Positions 16,545 through 28,600 of a stretch of DNA of 64,000 nt are shown piece after piece. The notes below the pieces were generated by a model, which was not told the DNA's origin, made no database searches, and saw only the letters and a list, made by a program, of their open reading frames with translations. A program made the position numbers and the translations under genes. Positions within the stretch are counted from its first letter, which is position 1. Every line of letters begins with the position of its first letter. This stretch comes from Psococerastis gibbosa (Eukaryota > Arthropoda > Insecta > Psocodea > Psocidae). Location: assembly GCA_963971405.1 (NCBI GenBank), contig OZ020487.1, forward strand, positions 10,823,344 through 10,887,343, in the 5' to 3' direction.

Positions 16545-19303
16545 CTAATTATATGGATAATTTTTAGGTAAGGGGTCAACGACCTCTGCAAATAGTTTAT
16601 CCAGTGCTTCTTGCATAATTGTCTGGGCTTTTTCGCGTAAAGTATCCACATCAGCTTCTGTGAGACCAACTGTTTCAATTGATGGAAGGAATTGAATAAT
16701 AATTTTTCCTAAAAGATAAATTAAAATATTTAAATATTAAAAAAAAATTAAAAGGACTTAAAAATAAAGTTAGGTCTCCCATCAAATACACAATACAATG
16801 AAAATCGGATCATATCTACGGATGTTATAGTGTTTCCTAAAATCCGTACACATACTTACATGTGTATGTAACCTTTTGAACGGGGGTGGTTTTAGGGGTC
16901 ATAAAATGAAAAGTTGTGAATAAGTTTTCCGGAAGTCAAACATTGTTCGCCGTCTCAATAGGTTGGTGACTCTCCCTAAAAGGATTCAGTTGCTTCTTAT
17001 TCCCTTTTGGATAGAAAAAATCAATTAATGTAGAAACATTACCTGACCCAAAGTAGCCTTTTTCATAGTTTCGAAAGTACAATGGGGAGCAAACCGCGGG
17101 GAATATCGGTTTCTGCTTCCTGATTGCCATCCAAAACGCTCCTTTTTGAAGCGTTAAAAGTTTTCTTGTTTTTAAATAATCGAAATTTCTCATGCCTTCT
17201 GGAAATACTACAACTTTACAGCCCTAAAATAATGCACAGTATATTGTTTTTAATAGTTTAAAAGTTCGGAAAATTGTGATCTGAAGCGTAGAAACAGACA
17301 TTAATCATTCAGATGTTATTGTCAGATGATTTGTTGGAACCGCTCTTTGTTCTGAAACGAATTTGTAGGTACTTACTGGATAAGAATCCATCATATCTAA
17401 GGCAGGTTGTAATTTTTGTTCTAATGTAAGCGACTTGTCCCTTTTTGGGAAAATGGCCGCCATTAAATACATTGCCAATCCAAATGGAAAAGCGTACAGC
17501 AATTCCCTTTTCATAATTATCGCCATCTGATCGGTAATTTGAGACATGGGTACCAACGCTGAAACAAGGTTTAAAAAGGAAAAAAATTGATTTATCTCTG
17601 ACAATTGCACACAAACAACAGCCAGCAACAAATTCCATTAACTTACAGTTTAAGGGCGTATTATACGCAACAAATGTTCAAGACTATTATATAAGAAGGG
17701 GGGGGGGGGTTATAGGTTATTATATGTCCAAGAGGATGATAATGTACGACTTTCCTATAGAAATAAAAAACACAATGTGGAAAAAGAGGGGGGCCTCTAT
17801 GATTGGGTTATCAATTCCCAAAAAATATGGCCTATAATTAACTGGATTTTATTTAATTCATTTTACTGTGAAATAGCAGTTGACTTAGTTGATCATTAAA
17901 ATTATAATGAGGTAAACTAAAATTATTTACTGTTATAAGACTATCAGCCTATCATTTGTGCGTAGGCTATCAACTAAAGTTGCTGTAAATACAAAAATTA
18001 TTTATGCCGGGAAAGAATGCTCTAACCGAGCGAAACAATCAACCATCAGAGCGAGTATTCTTAACAAGTCAACAATTGGTGCTATAATTGGGAATTGACA
18101 ACCCAATCACGGTAAATCAATAAGAAAGTTGTCCATTAGTTCGGACTTACTTAGTGCATCCAATCCATGTTGATGGTTCATAATAAGTACGCCACTTTTG
18201 TTTTTCGGTACGTTTTCTTCTCCTCGAAAGAACCATTTGTAGCCTACTATACCGCATAGTAGTCTAACAATTGGACGGTACCACCTGCCAAAATGTGGAA
18301 TGTTGATAGAGAAAATCTTGAAAACATTTTCAGCTCTATCTAAATAAAAAAATCGGGTTTGGCTTTTTAGTAATTTTTCATTAAAATTGACTTATTTCTA
18401 GTTTTTTACCCCCAGAAGCAAACTATGAAGGGGCAAGCGACCCACCACATTTTGTTAACATTAATAACGACTACAATATATGTGAATTTAAAATAAATCG
18501 TTGGAGCCGTTTTTGAGAAATAATTTTTTTAGGCCTTTTTTTGGAGTTTTTCGAGTATAAACCCCCCCCCCCCCCAAATTGAGTTAGCCCAAAATAAAAA
18601 TAAAAATAGTCTTGAGGTATGATTTTTGTGAACCTATATGCAAAATGTCATCAAAATCGGCCGAGTAGTTTGCCCGGAAATCGATGAACAGACAGACAGA
18701 GTGACAGACATACATTTCGTAAAAACCACTTTTTTGGGTTCGTGGGACCTCAAAACGTGTAAATCCGTTGAAATCTCGGATTCGAAAATTTTGACCGTCA
18801 CAAAGTTTTCCTTATAGACTATTACATATAAATTGGAAAGCAATAATACTAGTACGCAATGCATTACTCAAATTCTAGTTTGTTGTAGTTCAGTAGTTTG
18901 ACCGCAAATCGAGTGCCAGACTAAAATTGCGTAAAAACCGTGTTTTTGTTTGTTCTTAAGACGTGTAAATCCGTTGGAATCTCCATATTGAAAATTTCGA
19001 CCATCACATAGCTTTCTTTATAACATATAAATGGAGAAGAAACATAAAACATTTGATGGACAATGAAATCTTTGGATCTGTCCGTGTATAAGGTCTTAGA
19101 CTTACTTACACTTACCCTTGGACTTACTTAATATTCGTGGGATTGCGAGGCCGTAAAAGGAATAATGGGATACACAAACTTCCGGCAAAGAATGTTACTA
19201 CAAATGTTAAATAAAAATGTCTAGCCGCGTAGTTTCCACTGTAGAGAAGGAAGATCACTATAGCGAGCAGGACTAGTAAAATCAGGAAAATATTACTACT
19301 CAT
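16545..19303 (-). CDS. 1-acyl-sn-glycerol-3-phosphate acyltransferase (AGPAT/LPAAT)
   Basis: Five exons: 19303-19128, 18335-18151, 17558-17377, 17223-17043 and 16708-16545. They join in frame to 295 residues. The enzyme acylates lysophosphatidic acid to phosphatidic acid at the ER membrane in glycerolipid synthesis. Residues 4-26 and 31-50 form hydrophobic N-terminal segments. Motif I NHQHGLD (112-118) fits NHx4D. The region ELLYAFPFGLAMYL...FPKR corresponds to the motif II area, with the Arg kept where relatives have FIDR. Motif III reads FPEGMR (188-193), with Met where FPEGTR is usual. Motif IV corresponds to KQKPIFPAVCSP. The N-terminal start is followed directly by a membrane segment and has G at -3. 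Length and motif order match animal AGPAT1/AGPAT2, but which paralogue cannot be decided. The acceptor at 18336 is inferred from phase, with a second AG five bases upstream. Confidence 0.9.
18350..18860 (-). repeat. Repeat family R2 copy in AGPAT intron 1
   Basis: On the minus strand it starts GCTTTCCAATTTATATGTAA and runs through the TCTGTCTG track to the GGGGTCGCTTG-like block near 18430. A weaker second copy of the 5' part lies at 18890-19040. Together they fill most of intron 1 (18336-19127). Confidence 0.8.
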
Positions 19304-19432
19304 GGCTGACCACTGTGTTTCCGCATAAGTCTAAAAGTAAAAAAAATAAAATAGAAACAATATACGAACGCCGTAGTTCATACGGCATATACTATACAAA
19401 ATAATGAGACCAGCATGACTTGAGGTTACTTT

Positions 19433-19741
19433 AATTATATAGATGTACAAGCGGGGCTTGGGACCGCTTCGCGGCTTGGCCCCCTTTGCGCCTGCAGCGG
19501 GCGGCAGCTCGCCCCTTTGGGGTCTCGCATTGGGCATTACGCAGCTCGCACCTTCGGGGCCTCGCCTGTCACAACTTCAATTTCCAGAATTTTCTAATTT
19601 TCCGCAGAAATTTATAAGTTTTTTCTTTCATAAGAACCTTCTCCTGACAATAACAAACACAACAAAAAAAAAGTGAAATTGGTCCAGCCGTTCACGTGTG
19701 ATGCCGTGACACAGGGAAATAGGGATTCATTATATATATAG
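19433..19741. mobile_element. GC-rich insert flanked by TATATAGATG
   Basis: The first 150 bp are strikingly GC-rich with nested short palindromes (GCGGGCGGCAGCTCGCCCC) in an AT-rich region. The end reads AATTGGTCCAGCCGTTCACG then GATGCCGTGACACAGGG and a TA tract. TATATAGATG stands at both ends. The terminal block resembles the 3' ends of short non-autonomous retroposons in arthropods. It has no ORF of substance. Confidence 0.5.
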
Positions 19742-19744
19742 ATG

Positions 19745-19885
19745 CTTAATGCCTTCTTACACCTGTGACATTGTTCCAATGGTAAGCTTGTGTCATCTTG
19801 TCTATTAGCTCCTTGCCGGTGTAGGTTGACATCGGTACCAGTTTGCCAATGGCCAAAAATTCATGCGGATAGAATACCAATAATG
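19745..19885 (+). repeat. Short retroposon, family R1 (partial, sense copy)
   Basis: A diverged copy of the 41-kb element: ATGGTAAGCTTGTGTCATCT, CCGGTGTAGGTTGACATCGG and CCAGTTTGCCAATGGCCAAA all match. Between here and 20197 nothing else is recognised. Confidence 0.65.
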
Positions 19886-20196
19886 TCCAAACGTACATGA
19901 GGACGTTGGCGTTGGGCAATAACGTTCGTGTTATATATATTCAATGATTGTACGATTGTTGCATCATCTGGTCTATTACTTTAGACCTATTAATTACTTT
20001 CTAAAACACAGGTGTCATTTATTGTAAAATCCCGATTTATCAGGCACCCTATTGTTATTATTAACTTAGACTGACCTCCATTTGTAAATCAAGGAGTTGG
20101 CTGCTTACTGTACTCTTGTTATGATACTGATGAAAGCTGTTTTGAGCACGTTTAACATCTGTGTTTGGCTTTGCTCTGTTGTTTAACTTCTTACTA

Positions 20197-20906
20197 AGGC
20201 GGGGATTCCACCGACCGGCTAGGGCTAAATACAAAAACGGTGACGTGGTAGCAGACATTCAAGACTTAGGCGGGGTTTCCACCGACCTCGCATTGCAGAA
20301 TGCAAATGACATTGACGGAAATGTTTGTTTTACTCTATGCCATAGTTAAAATTGATTAACGATCATACAGTAAAATCACAAACAAACTAACTAAAATTAA
20401 AAAAAGGCGTCATGGGATATGTTAATTAAAAACATTTTAATAGATTTCTATAAAAAGAAAAACAAACATTTCCGTCAATGTCATTTGCATTCTGCAATGC
20501 GAAGTCGGTGGAAACACCGCCTAATTCTTGAATGTCTGTTACCACGTTACCGTATTTGTATTCAGCCCAAGCCGGTCGGTGGAAACCGCGCCTTAGGCGG
20601 GGTTTCCACCGACCGCGCATTGCAGAATGCAAATGACATTGACGGAAATTAGAATTTTTCTTTTTATAGAAATCTATTAAAATGTTTGTACTTCTATCAT
20701 ATACTTATAGCATATCCCATGACGCCATTTTTTAATTTTAGTTTGTTTGTGATCAATTTTAACTATGGCATAGAGGAAAACAAACATTTCCGTCATTGTC
20801 ATTTGCATTCTGTAATGTAAGGTCGGTGGAAACCCTGTCTTGGATGTCTGCTACCACGTCACCGTTTTTGTATTTAGCCCTAGCCGGTCGGTGGAATCGG
20901 CGCCTG
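20197..20906. mobile_element. Nested foldback cluster with GGCGGGGTTTCCACCGAC ends
   Basis: Two elements lie side by side. The first has an outer inverted repeat (20197-20265 with 20525-20593, containing CACCGACCGGCTAGGGCTAA), an inner inverted repeat (from 20266, TTAGGCGGGGTTTCCACCGA) and a core. The second starts at the shared TTAGGCGG junction near 20594, carries the core in reverse and ends with the outer repeat at 20836-20906. GCAAATGACATTGACGGAAA occurs four times in alternating orientation. TTA at the junctions would suit a 3-bp TWA target site of PIF/Harbinger type, but no transposase is present to prove it. Confidence 0.75.
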
Positions 20907-21054
20907 AGTGTAATATGTAAATTATGGGACTGTTGTGTACTGGTATAAGGTCTCAGCTTTTGACTCTCACCCAAAATGTGATTGGTTCTATTCTCACACT
21001 TGCTATATTTTTCTGGTCATCACTTGAAGGGTCACAATCGAAAATAAGATGCCC

Positions 21055-21315
21055 ATTCCACCGGCAAATTTGCTTCACTAAAATTCACTTGTGTTTTGAG
21101 ATTTTTGTTTGTTTTATTTAAGGAGACTATTATGTAGATACTTAACTTATCTATTATACGTTAAATTATAATATGGTAGCAGACATCATTAATAATATCA
21201 TAACTTATTTAAAATAGATAAGTTAAGTATCTACGTAATAGTCTCCTTAAAATAAAACAAACAAAAAATATCAAAGCACAAGTGAATTTTAGTGAAGCAA
21301 ATTTGCCGGTGGAAG
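21055..21315. mobile_element. Foldback element, about 95-bp arms
   Basis: Left arm CCACCGGCAAATTTGCTTCA through TAGATACTTAACTTATCTAT is inverted in the right arm ending TGAAGCAAATTTGCCGGTGG. The loop is about 65 bp. It directly abuts the F1 element that follows. Confidence 0.85.
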
Positions 21316-21692
21316 AGTGTGCAGTCCGTAGGAAATTGGCAGGCAGAAATTTAATACTTTTTATTTTTCATTTAATTAACTAAGCATGTTATTAAAGATT
21401 TGGCTCATCAAAGTTGTAGAAGACTACTTCATGCATCATATAATAAGACATTTTTAGTTTTCGAGATTGTAGTTTTTTTATAAAATCGATTGTACATGAA
21501 AAGTTATTGTTTATAAAATAATTGCATGTTTCGGAAAAAACTACAATTTCGAAAATTAAAAATATCTTATAATATGATGCATGAAGTAGTCTTCTACAAC
21601 TTTGATGAGCCAAATCTTTAATAACATGCTTAGTTAATGAAATAAAAAATAAAAAGTATTAAATTTTGGGTTGCCAATATCCTACGGACCGT
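21316..21692. mobile_element. Foldback MITE family F1 (copy 2)
   Basis: The ends CCGTAGGAAATTGGCAGGC and GGTTGCCAATATCCTACGG, and the interiors ATGAAGTAGTCTTCTACAAC and its reverse, make a near-complete palindrome of about 375 bp. The same layout is at 49973-50352. The long ORFs in it are products of the palindrome and are not genes. Confidence 0.85.
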
Positions 21693-21924
21693 ACACTCTT
21701 AAAAGAAGATGTTTCTCGCAATCTCCAGTCGCTTCTAGTTATTTCTACGGGTCTTTATAAACCCACAGAGGTGGTCTGCAGGCAGTCAAGTGTAATTCGG
21801 TCAAGCTTTACATTGATTTCACACAGTCAGTGCCTTTTAATAATCGATTCTATTGGTAATCAGTTTTGTTGCGTTATATTCCGCGTTTAAATTTTTGTAA
21901 AGAAATTAGTTATTCCCAAGGCCA

Positions 21925-22168
21925 TGCTCAGGTTCTTGTGGGAGGGGGTGGGGGGGGGGGGGGGGTTGTAAAACAAATTAACGTATTTTATTAATGAAAC
22001 ACAGCCTTCAAATTCACATAAGTTTATTCTAATTCTTCAAACAATACAGTTTGACATATAAATAATGATAAATTGTATCACTAAAATATTTAATTTAATT
22101 TAAAATTGTGTAAATCCCTTTCATTTCGGACCTCTTGGACCACCCCCCTGGGCACGGCCATGCTTATT
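21925..22168. repeat. G-run element, GGCCATGCTCAGG ends
   Basis: It starts AAGGCCATGCTCAGG before a run of about 17 G broken by one T, and ends CTGGGCACGGCCATGCTTA. The ends form an imperfect inverted pair. It is related to the blocks at 6690, 6910 and 57945. Confidence 0.65.
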
Positions 22169-22654
22169 AGTCTACTGTCATTTCCCCCTCAGAGAAATTT
22201 GCTAAGATTTTCTTATTTGTCAGCTTCAAGTTAAAGTTAGTAAATGTAGTAGAATTCCGTAGCCAAACAATAAATGCTTGTTTCAGTTCATAAATTATTA
22301 AATTATGTATTGATATTTTAAAACATTACACATCAGCAACAAAACCATAGGCGTACAAGCAAGTGAAGCAAGTGGGGAAGGTGATTTTATCTATGCACAC
22401 CTTCTTAGCTAGTAAGTTATTGGATGTAGCTTCTTTTGAGAATGACTTTAACGCAGAGATTTCGAAAAAAAATTAAACAATGTGTGGCTGAGGCAATTTG
22501 ACGAATTCATTCATGTCTCTTTACAGCCACAAATAAATGAAATTGGGTAGACGAAAAATTCGCAAAAATATTTCGCAGTAAAAATTATTTTCTCGCCTAA
22601 ATGAACAATTATTACCGGTACTTAAGAAAAGAGATCCCAGGAACCAAAAAAGTG

Positions 22655-22860
22655 GTTTTTATGAAATGTCTGTCTGTCCATCGATTTGTGGGTAAACTGG
22701 ATTTTAATGAACTTTGCCAATTAGGTTCAAAATAATTATAGCTCGGGAACAATGTATTTATTTATTTTGGCTAACTCAATTTTGGGGGTTTACCTTCCCA
22801 ATACGGCTCTAACGATGGTTTTTTAAATGCACATAATATTGTAGTCATTATTAATGTACA
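22655..22860 (+). repeat. Repeat family R2, short 5' fragment
   Basis: TCTGTCTGTCCATCGATTTG, GTAAACTGG and TTTTGGCTAACTCAATTTTG match the 5' third of the family. The stretch 22860-24430 has no feature I can identify except AT-rich unique sequence. Confidence 0.65.
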
Positions 22861-24436
22861 AACAAACTGATACTAATTGGTAAAATAATACGAAAGAATG
22901 TGTACGGGTTCGATCGTGCCAGTTCTTTATTAATTTTCTGTCCACTTCCATATCTTTCGGGCTGTGGAGCGAGGAATTAATAATTTTCTTCAAATATACA
23001 CTGCCATTTCTTGTGTACCAAATCTTTTTAAATCTCTCCCTCAAGTAGGGGTGTCCCCCTCACATGCCTGTTACCATGCCAAGTAAACACAACTTCCTTA
23101 GCAAGCAAGCTAAATATTAAGATTGCTTAAGGTCATTTGAGTTGCCTATTTTCAACTGGGTCTATCTCAGTTTGACGTTACTTTTCAATGGAGCTAGAAA
23201 ACCAATTCTTCCTTATCCCCCTTAACTCGTAATTAATATATGGGAGCCATGTTTGTTATTGTTGGGCTGTTGGCACTCGATCAAAATGGCGGACGCTAAT
23301 TGGCACAATTGTCTGATTGGCTGAGGTGGAGCTAGCACGTTTTGATCTGGAGATAGATTTAAAAAAAAAATAAGTTTATTAACTTTAAGGAGCATTTAAC
23401 ATGAGAGAAAATATTTTTTGACGCCAAGGTGTCATGTCTACCGTCTATCGGTAGGCCTTTAAACACGGAATCCAACCCAATCAAAAACGCATATTCGAAA
23501 GAAATGGAGATACACCCATTTGAGACTAGGCAACTCATTTGTAATATAGTCCAATAAACCTTTTTTGTGCAAATTAACTGAATGTTCCCTAAAGTTGCAA
23601 GACTATGCGATAGGTTTTGTGAATAACCATAATCTTTGCTTTTAAAAAGGAACACCTAAATATAATTAAATCTACAAAGCTGCTGCAGCAGTAAATATTT
23701 TGGTAACTCAAGTTACAATAAGGTAAAGTGTTAATTAGGCTAACTTATACTATTTTATATAAAAATTATTACAAAGGGTAAAAAAAATTTGAACTCACAT
23801 CTTATTTTGGGCTAAGTTATAAAATCAGCCTTTTTATATACTTGCAAAAGCTAGGCCTCAAATGAAAGTTGGGAATGGTATACTGCCGTCCTAACATAAA
23901 GGGAAGTATCTCAAACCGTTGGTGGGTTGCTTACATGATTATATTGTATGTACTTAAACGAACTTAGCGACTGGTCTTATTACTAGACTGTGCACAATTA
24001 ATTTTTATATGAAGACAGTGGTTTCAATGTTGCAAAGGCATTGCTGCAATATTTTGGATCATAAAGCCAGATTGCTGAAAAGCTATATAGTCTCTAAGGA
24101 AATGGCGCATGCTGCTCTTTAACTGGATTTTGGGACGGGAAAATAGTTCTACATGGTTCTGATTATATTGTAGATTTTTTGAATGGGTCCTGTGGTCGTG
24201 ATCACTGCGATTCATTTCTACACAGGGTGATTCACACCACACGTTCCCTATATATAATCCCTATATATATATATATAATAGAAATATTATTATGAGAAAT
24301 TTTGAGATGATGTCAAACACTTGATAACTAACTCGGCGCCGAATTATCTTTTGGTCAAATTAAATTTTTTTTTCAGAGGAATGGTTTTTGGGATGGGAGG
24401 GGGGGGGGGTTATAAATAAAGTAAAAAAATTAACAT

Positions 24437-24625
24437 TGACTTTTTTGTTCTATTACTAAACCAACCTAGCGCAGTTAGCGGTCTTACACTCAACTAGGAA
24501 AGCCCGAGACCGCCTGCTTTACATGCCCTCCGAAGCATGGCCAGAAAATGTAGGAAGTGTAGGACTCGAACCAACAACCATTCGGAATAAAGTCGGAGTC
24601 TATACCACTACTCTACATGTCATAG
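24437..24625 (-). repeat. tRNA-derived SINE, family S1 (copy 2)
   Basis: On the minus strand it reads ACATGTAGAGTAGTGGTATA, then GGTTGTTGGTTCGAGTCC with an intact B box (GGTTCGAGTCC), the GGAGGGCATGTAAAGCAGGC body and the GAGTGTAAG...TAATAGAACAAAAAAG tail. The region 24630-25630 has no gene. It contains several CCAAT or ATTGG motifs near 25300 and 25490 that could be promoter-like but are unsupported. Confidence 0.8.
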
Positions 24626-25630
24626 TTGGCATCTCGGAATTTTCAAATACAAACCTATGTCAAGTTACATATCAAATGAACGCTCTAATTGAGACCTCTA
24701 ATTTGGTATTTCACTCATGAACCTAAACTTACAAGTACAATCAGCGCAAACGTTTTAATTAAGGCCGTGCCTTTCCATTCTTAATGAAGATGTGACTTGT
24801 GCTAGACCTATTGAAAATTAGGAACTTTTTTGTGAACCTGACTTGCAAACTACGCGACCCTCCGGCCCCCTAGAAAAATATTTAATGCGACCAAAAAATA
24901 GCTCGACACCAACTTATCAAATTTTTTACTCCATCTCGAAATAATATGACAATAATATAATTATAATAACAAAACTTTGGCTCATTACCGTACAAATCTG
25001 CTGTAGTGAGTAATCTAAATACCATCAATAAACGCGCAGAAATCAAAAAGTGCTGACACCTCAGCGCTCCTTCCCAGTGCGTAAAGCTATCACACAAAGT
25101 TTTAAGCTTGTAAAAAAGCTTAAGCCGTAATCCTACATATATTATTAATTATGTCGTTTCAAATAAATTTGTTTTCCATTATTATAACCCAATAACCCTT
25201 TTATTACTTTATTAGATCATCGTCGGATGGCATTAGGGCCAGTCAGTACGGCTGAAATCCTACTCGAACGCTCTCGGCAGTTTATGCTATATTCTGATTG
25301 GTTAGTCGACTGCGCATGAGCATGGACTTTAATTAAAATCAATGACTGGCGTCTGGTAGTCGAAGTGGAAGGAAAAAGTTTAGGAGGTCAAGGTTTTTAG
25401 CCAACCACCACATTAACCACAGCGGCGATGCCTAATCGCCTACTTGAGCTAAACACCTTCGTCACGTGACAAATGAAAGAGCCAATCAGAGGCGCTGCAT
25501 GATCAGCCAATCACAACGCAGTTTTTTTGGTTAGGTGAGTAGGTTTGTAACCGTATGTGGTCAGATTGAATAATTTTTTTTGGCAATTTTTTGCATACTG
25601 ACAATGGTAGAATTGTGTGATTGGCGTGCT

Positions 25631-28600
25631 CTAGTGTTGTAACACTACAGGCGGTTTCCCATTGGCCACCACCCATGCTGATCCGGACTGCGCCTTTCCC
25701 GCCAATTCCACGATACACTTGGCGACATGTTGACATTTTTGCGGCGTCGTGTTGGCAGTATCGCGTTTCCACGCCTTCTCGTAGTCTGCGTTGAGCATTT
25801 GCTTCCTAATGTCTTGGACGAGGTTGGAGTCTGTGGCAGCGGGGCACACGCATAGGACGCGCACGCCTGTTGATACGTAATGGAACCCATCCTGAAATCA
25901 AAAGAGCCTGACTTGAAAATACTATGAACAATATGGCCCGGAGCCAATGACTTAGAGTATGGTACGTGATTGGTCCGATTTGGCGTCGGTACCCATGTCC
26001 TGTCCCCATGGCAACTGCGGATGGAGTCGTAGCACCACCTGGCGCCAGAGATTTATAAACCAATAATCCAATAAATACGGATCTAGTGATCTATAAAAAT
26101 TTCGAAAGTGTAACATCTAAATATCCATATTCAAATCGTATAGGTTACTCGAACATAAAAATTCCATATTTCTTCGATTGAATCAATATTTGATCTTAAT
26201 AAATATTAGAGAATCATCCAAAAAAGTAAATTTTTACTTTTTTCTCATGATTTCTTTAGATAATATACGAGTCCAGCATCAAATGTTTTCTTACCTCTAT
26301 CAATACTCACTAAGTCATATTTTCAAAAAAACATGTAGGTATAGTCCACGCAAAATGGGAAAAGTATGGACATGGAATGTTTTGATCCTGTGCAACACTT
26401 TAAAAATATTCCTTGCACCATTTTGTGTTACCTTGTTGCATTGGATGCAAGGCTTAACAAAAACTGTGCAAAGAATATTTTTACAGTGTTGCACAGGATC
26501 AGAACATTCCATGTCCATACTTTTCTCATTTGCGTGGGCTATACCTACATACTTATGTAAATTCGATAAGTCATAGCAGCTTAAATGTAATGTCATTAAA
26601 ATGTCTGAAATGTCTTCTATTTTATGACTTAACTGGTGTTCCTCCAGGTCTCTGATAGATTTTGAAAAACTTCTCTCGAATGCTCAAGAGTGGTTCCATG
26701 TTTACTCGTACCCCACTCCTGTCGCTTCATAAGTATCCGTACCTACCATGTAATCGTCGTATTTCTCTTCCTAAATTCACTCTTCACTATAAAACCTGAG
26801 TAAGATGTTATTTTAAAATATTGCTATAAAATCTTCAGACCGTCAAAAATGGTTCGTGGTAAAGCGAAATCCGAAGATTTACGGTAAAAAATTGCAAATG
26901 ATATCATAATTTGGATTATCGTACCTAACCGTAATCAAAGAATTCTCTCTCTCCCTCAGCTCTCTCGCCTCTCTCTCGAAGTCTACTAAAACTAAAAGTC
27001 TTCAAAAAAAATGACTGAGATTAAGAGTACAGCTCCCAAATAGAAGACTTACTAAGGCTGATCATGATGACCGAACGCTATATAGGCATAATATAGCCTA
27101 GTAGCTTACCACAACTCCGTCAAAATATTTTGGTTTTGGGGTGACTCCCCTGTTCTCAGCTTTTCAAATTGTTGTTACGTTTCACATCCTTCCTTCTACG
27201 ATAGGAGTCGCAGGGCTTGTTATGTATAGACCTCTTGCTATAGTCACCTATTTCCATGTTTTAATATTGACTTTTATTTTTTTGCGTCTAACTCACCCCG
27301 TAGGCTCTTGACAGGGCAAGAACCGCATGTTTTGTGGCGGAGTAGATGGGAAGACTGGCGTAGGGCTGAACACTGCAGTTGGACCCAATGTTGACGATCA
27401 CACCTCCCCTGCCTCCCCTATCTTTACCCATGTGCTGAAGGCCGAGTAGTGTCCCCCTGATGACGCCATTCTAAAAATTATAAATAGTCAGTTCTAAAAA
27501 AAAACCTGGCTATGCAATAGAACCGTAAATTCAACACAGCTGTCAGATCTAAAAAACGTGGCTATGCAATAGATCCGTAAATTCAACACAGCTGTCAGAT
27601 CTACAAAAACGTGGCTATGCAATAGAACCGTAAATTCAACACAACTGTCAGATCTACAAAAACGTGGCTATGCAATAGAACCGTATATTCAACACGGCTG
27701 TTGAAGTTGCTATATTGGGAGAGCCACGTATTGCACTCCAAAATGTATAGATAGGATATTAGGGATATTTAACATTTTTTTATAGCTCGATTGATATATC
27801 CTGTAAAATCGAATTTGTAAGCCGCCTTGATAATATTTATGCAGTTGCATAGATAAGAGAATGCAGGAAGAAGAATACTTTCGAATATCTTGCATCTGGC
27901 TTGATCTAACTGGTATGATAGGCTGTTATAGGCCCACAAATAGTTAAGCTACCAACCAGGTTGACGTCGACCTGCAGCTCCCACAACCTGTCGTTAAGAA
28001 CGGCCGCGTTGTTTATAACGGCGTCAAGACGTCCGAACGTGTCGAACGCCGTCTGGAACGCCTCCTCGAACTGCGTGTAGTCCGTGACGTCACATTCGCA
28101 GAAGATGGCGCGCTCACGGCCGAATTTGTTGTTGATTTGTTTGCAGAGAAGCTCACCCGACGGCTCGTCCACATCGCAAACTGCCACCTGTGGGTGTTAC
28201 AATATATTGTTCGTTGATCAATATGTTCTGATTCTGACTCAGACTTATGCCATGCTCATTGCTCATAACTCCCACTCCCTCCTCAGCTATTAAGAGGCAT
28301 GAGGCCACCAGAATTACCAAATACGTTTTTTTAAGGACCCAGGCCCATAGGTGCCTTGTCCAATGCCAACGACCCCATGGATTTTGGACATTATTTGTAT
28401 TGTTTCCGTATGCAGTTTTAGCCATCAGCAAACTGATATATGTTCTCGGCATCAACTTACACCTACAAGCGATAATGGACAAGCTGAGACAAGCTTATAT
28501 ATGCACTAGGCTCTATGCACTGTGTTATAGAGGTCTCTTTCTAGAGAATGTCTCTAAAATCTTCACATCTCTTCACCGCGCTTTTTGAATGGTAGCAATG

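Noticed and set aside
25645-26063. Minus-strand ORFs of 85-100 codons over the last dehydrogenase exon
   Set aside because: They are alternative frames of the exon. The correct frame ends LQH and keeps SDR continuity.
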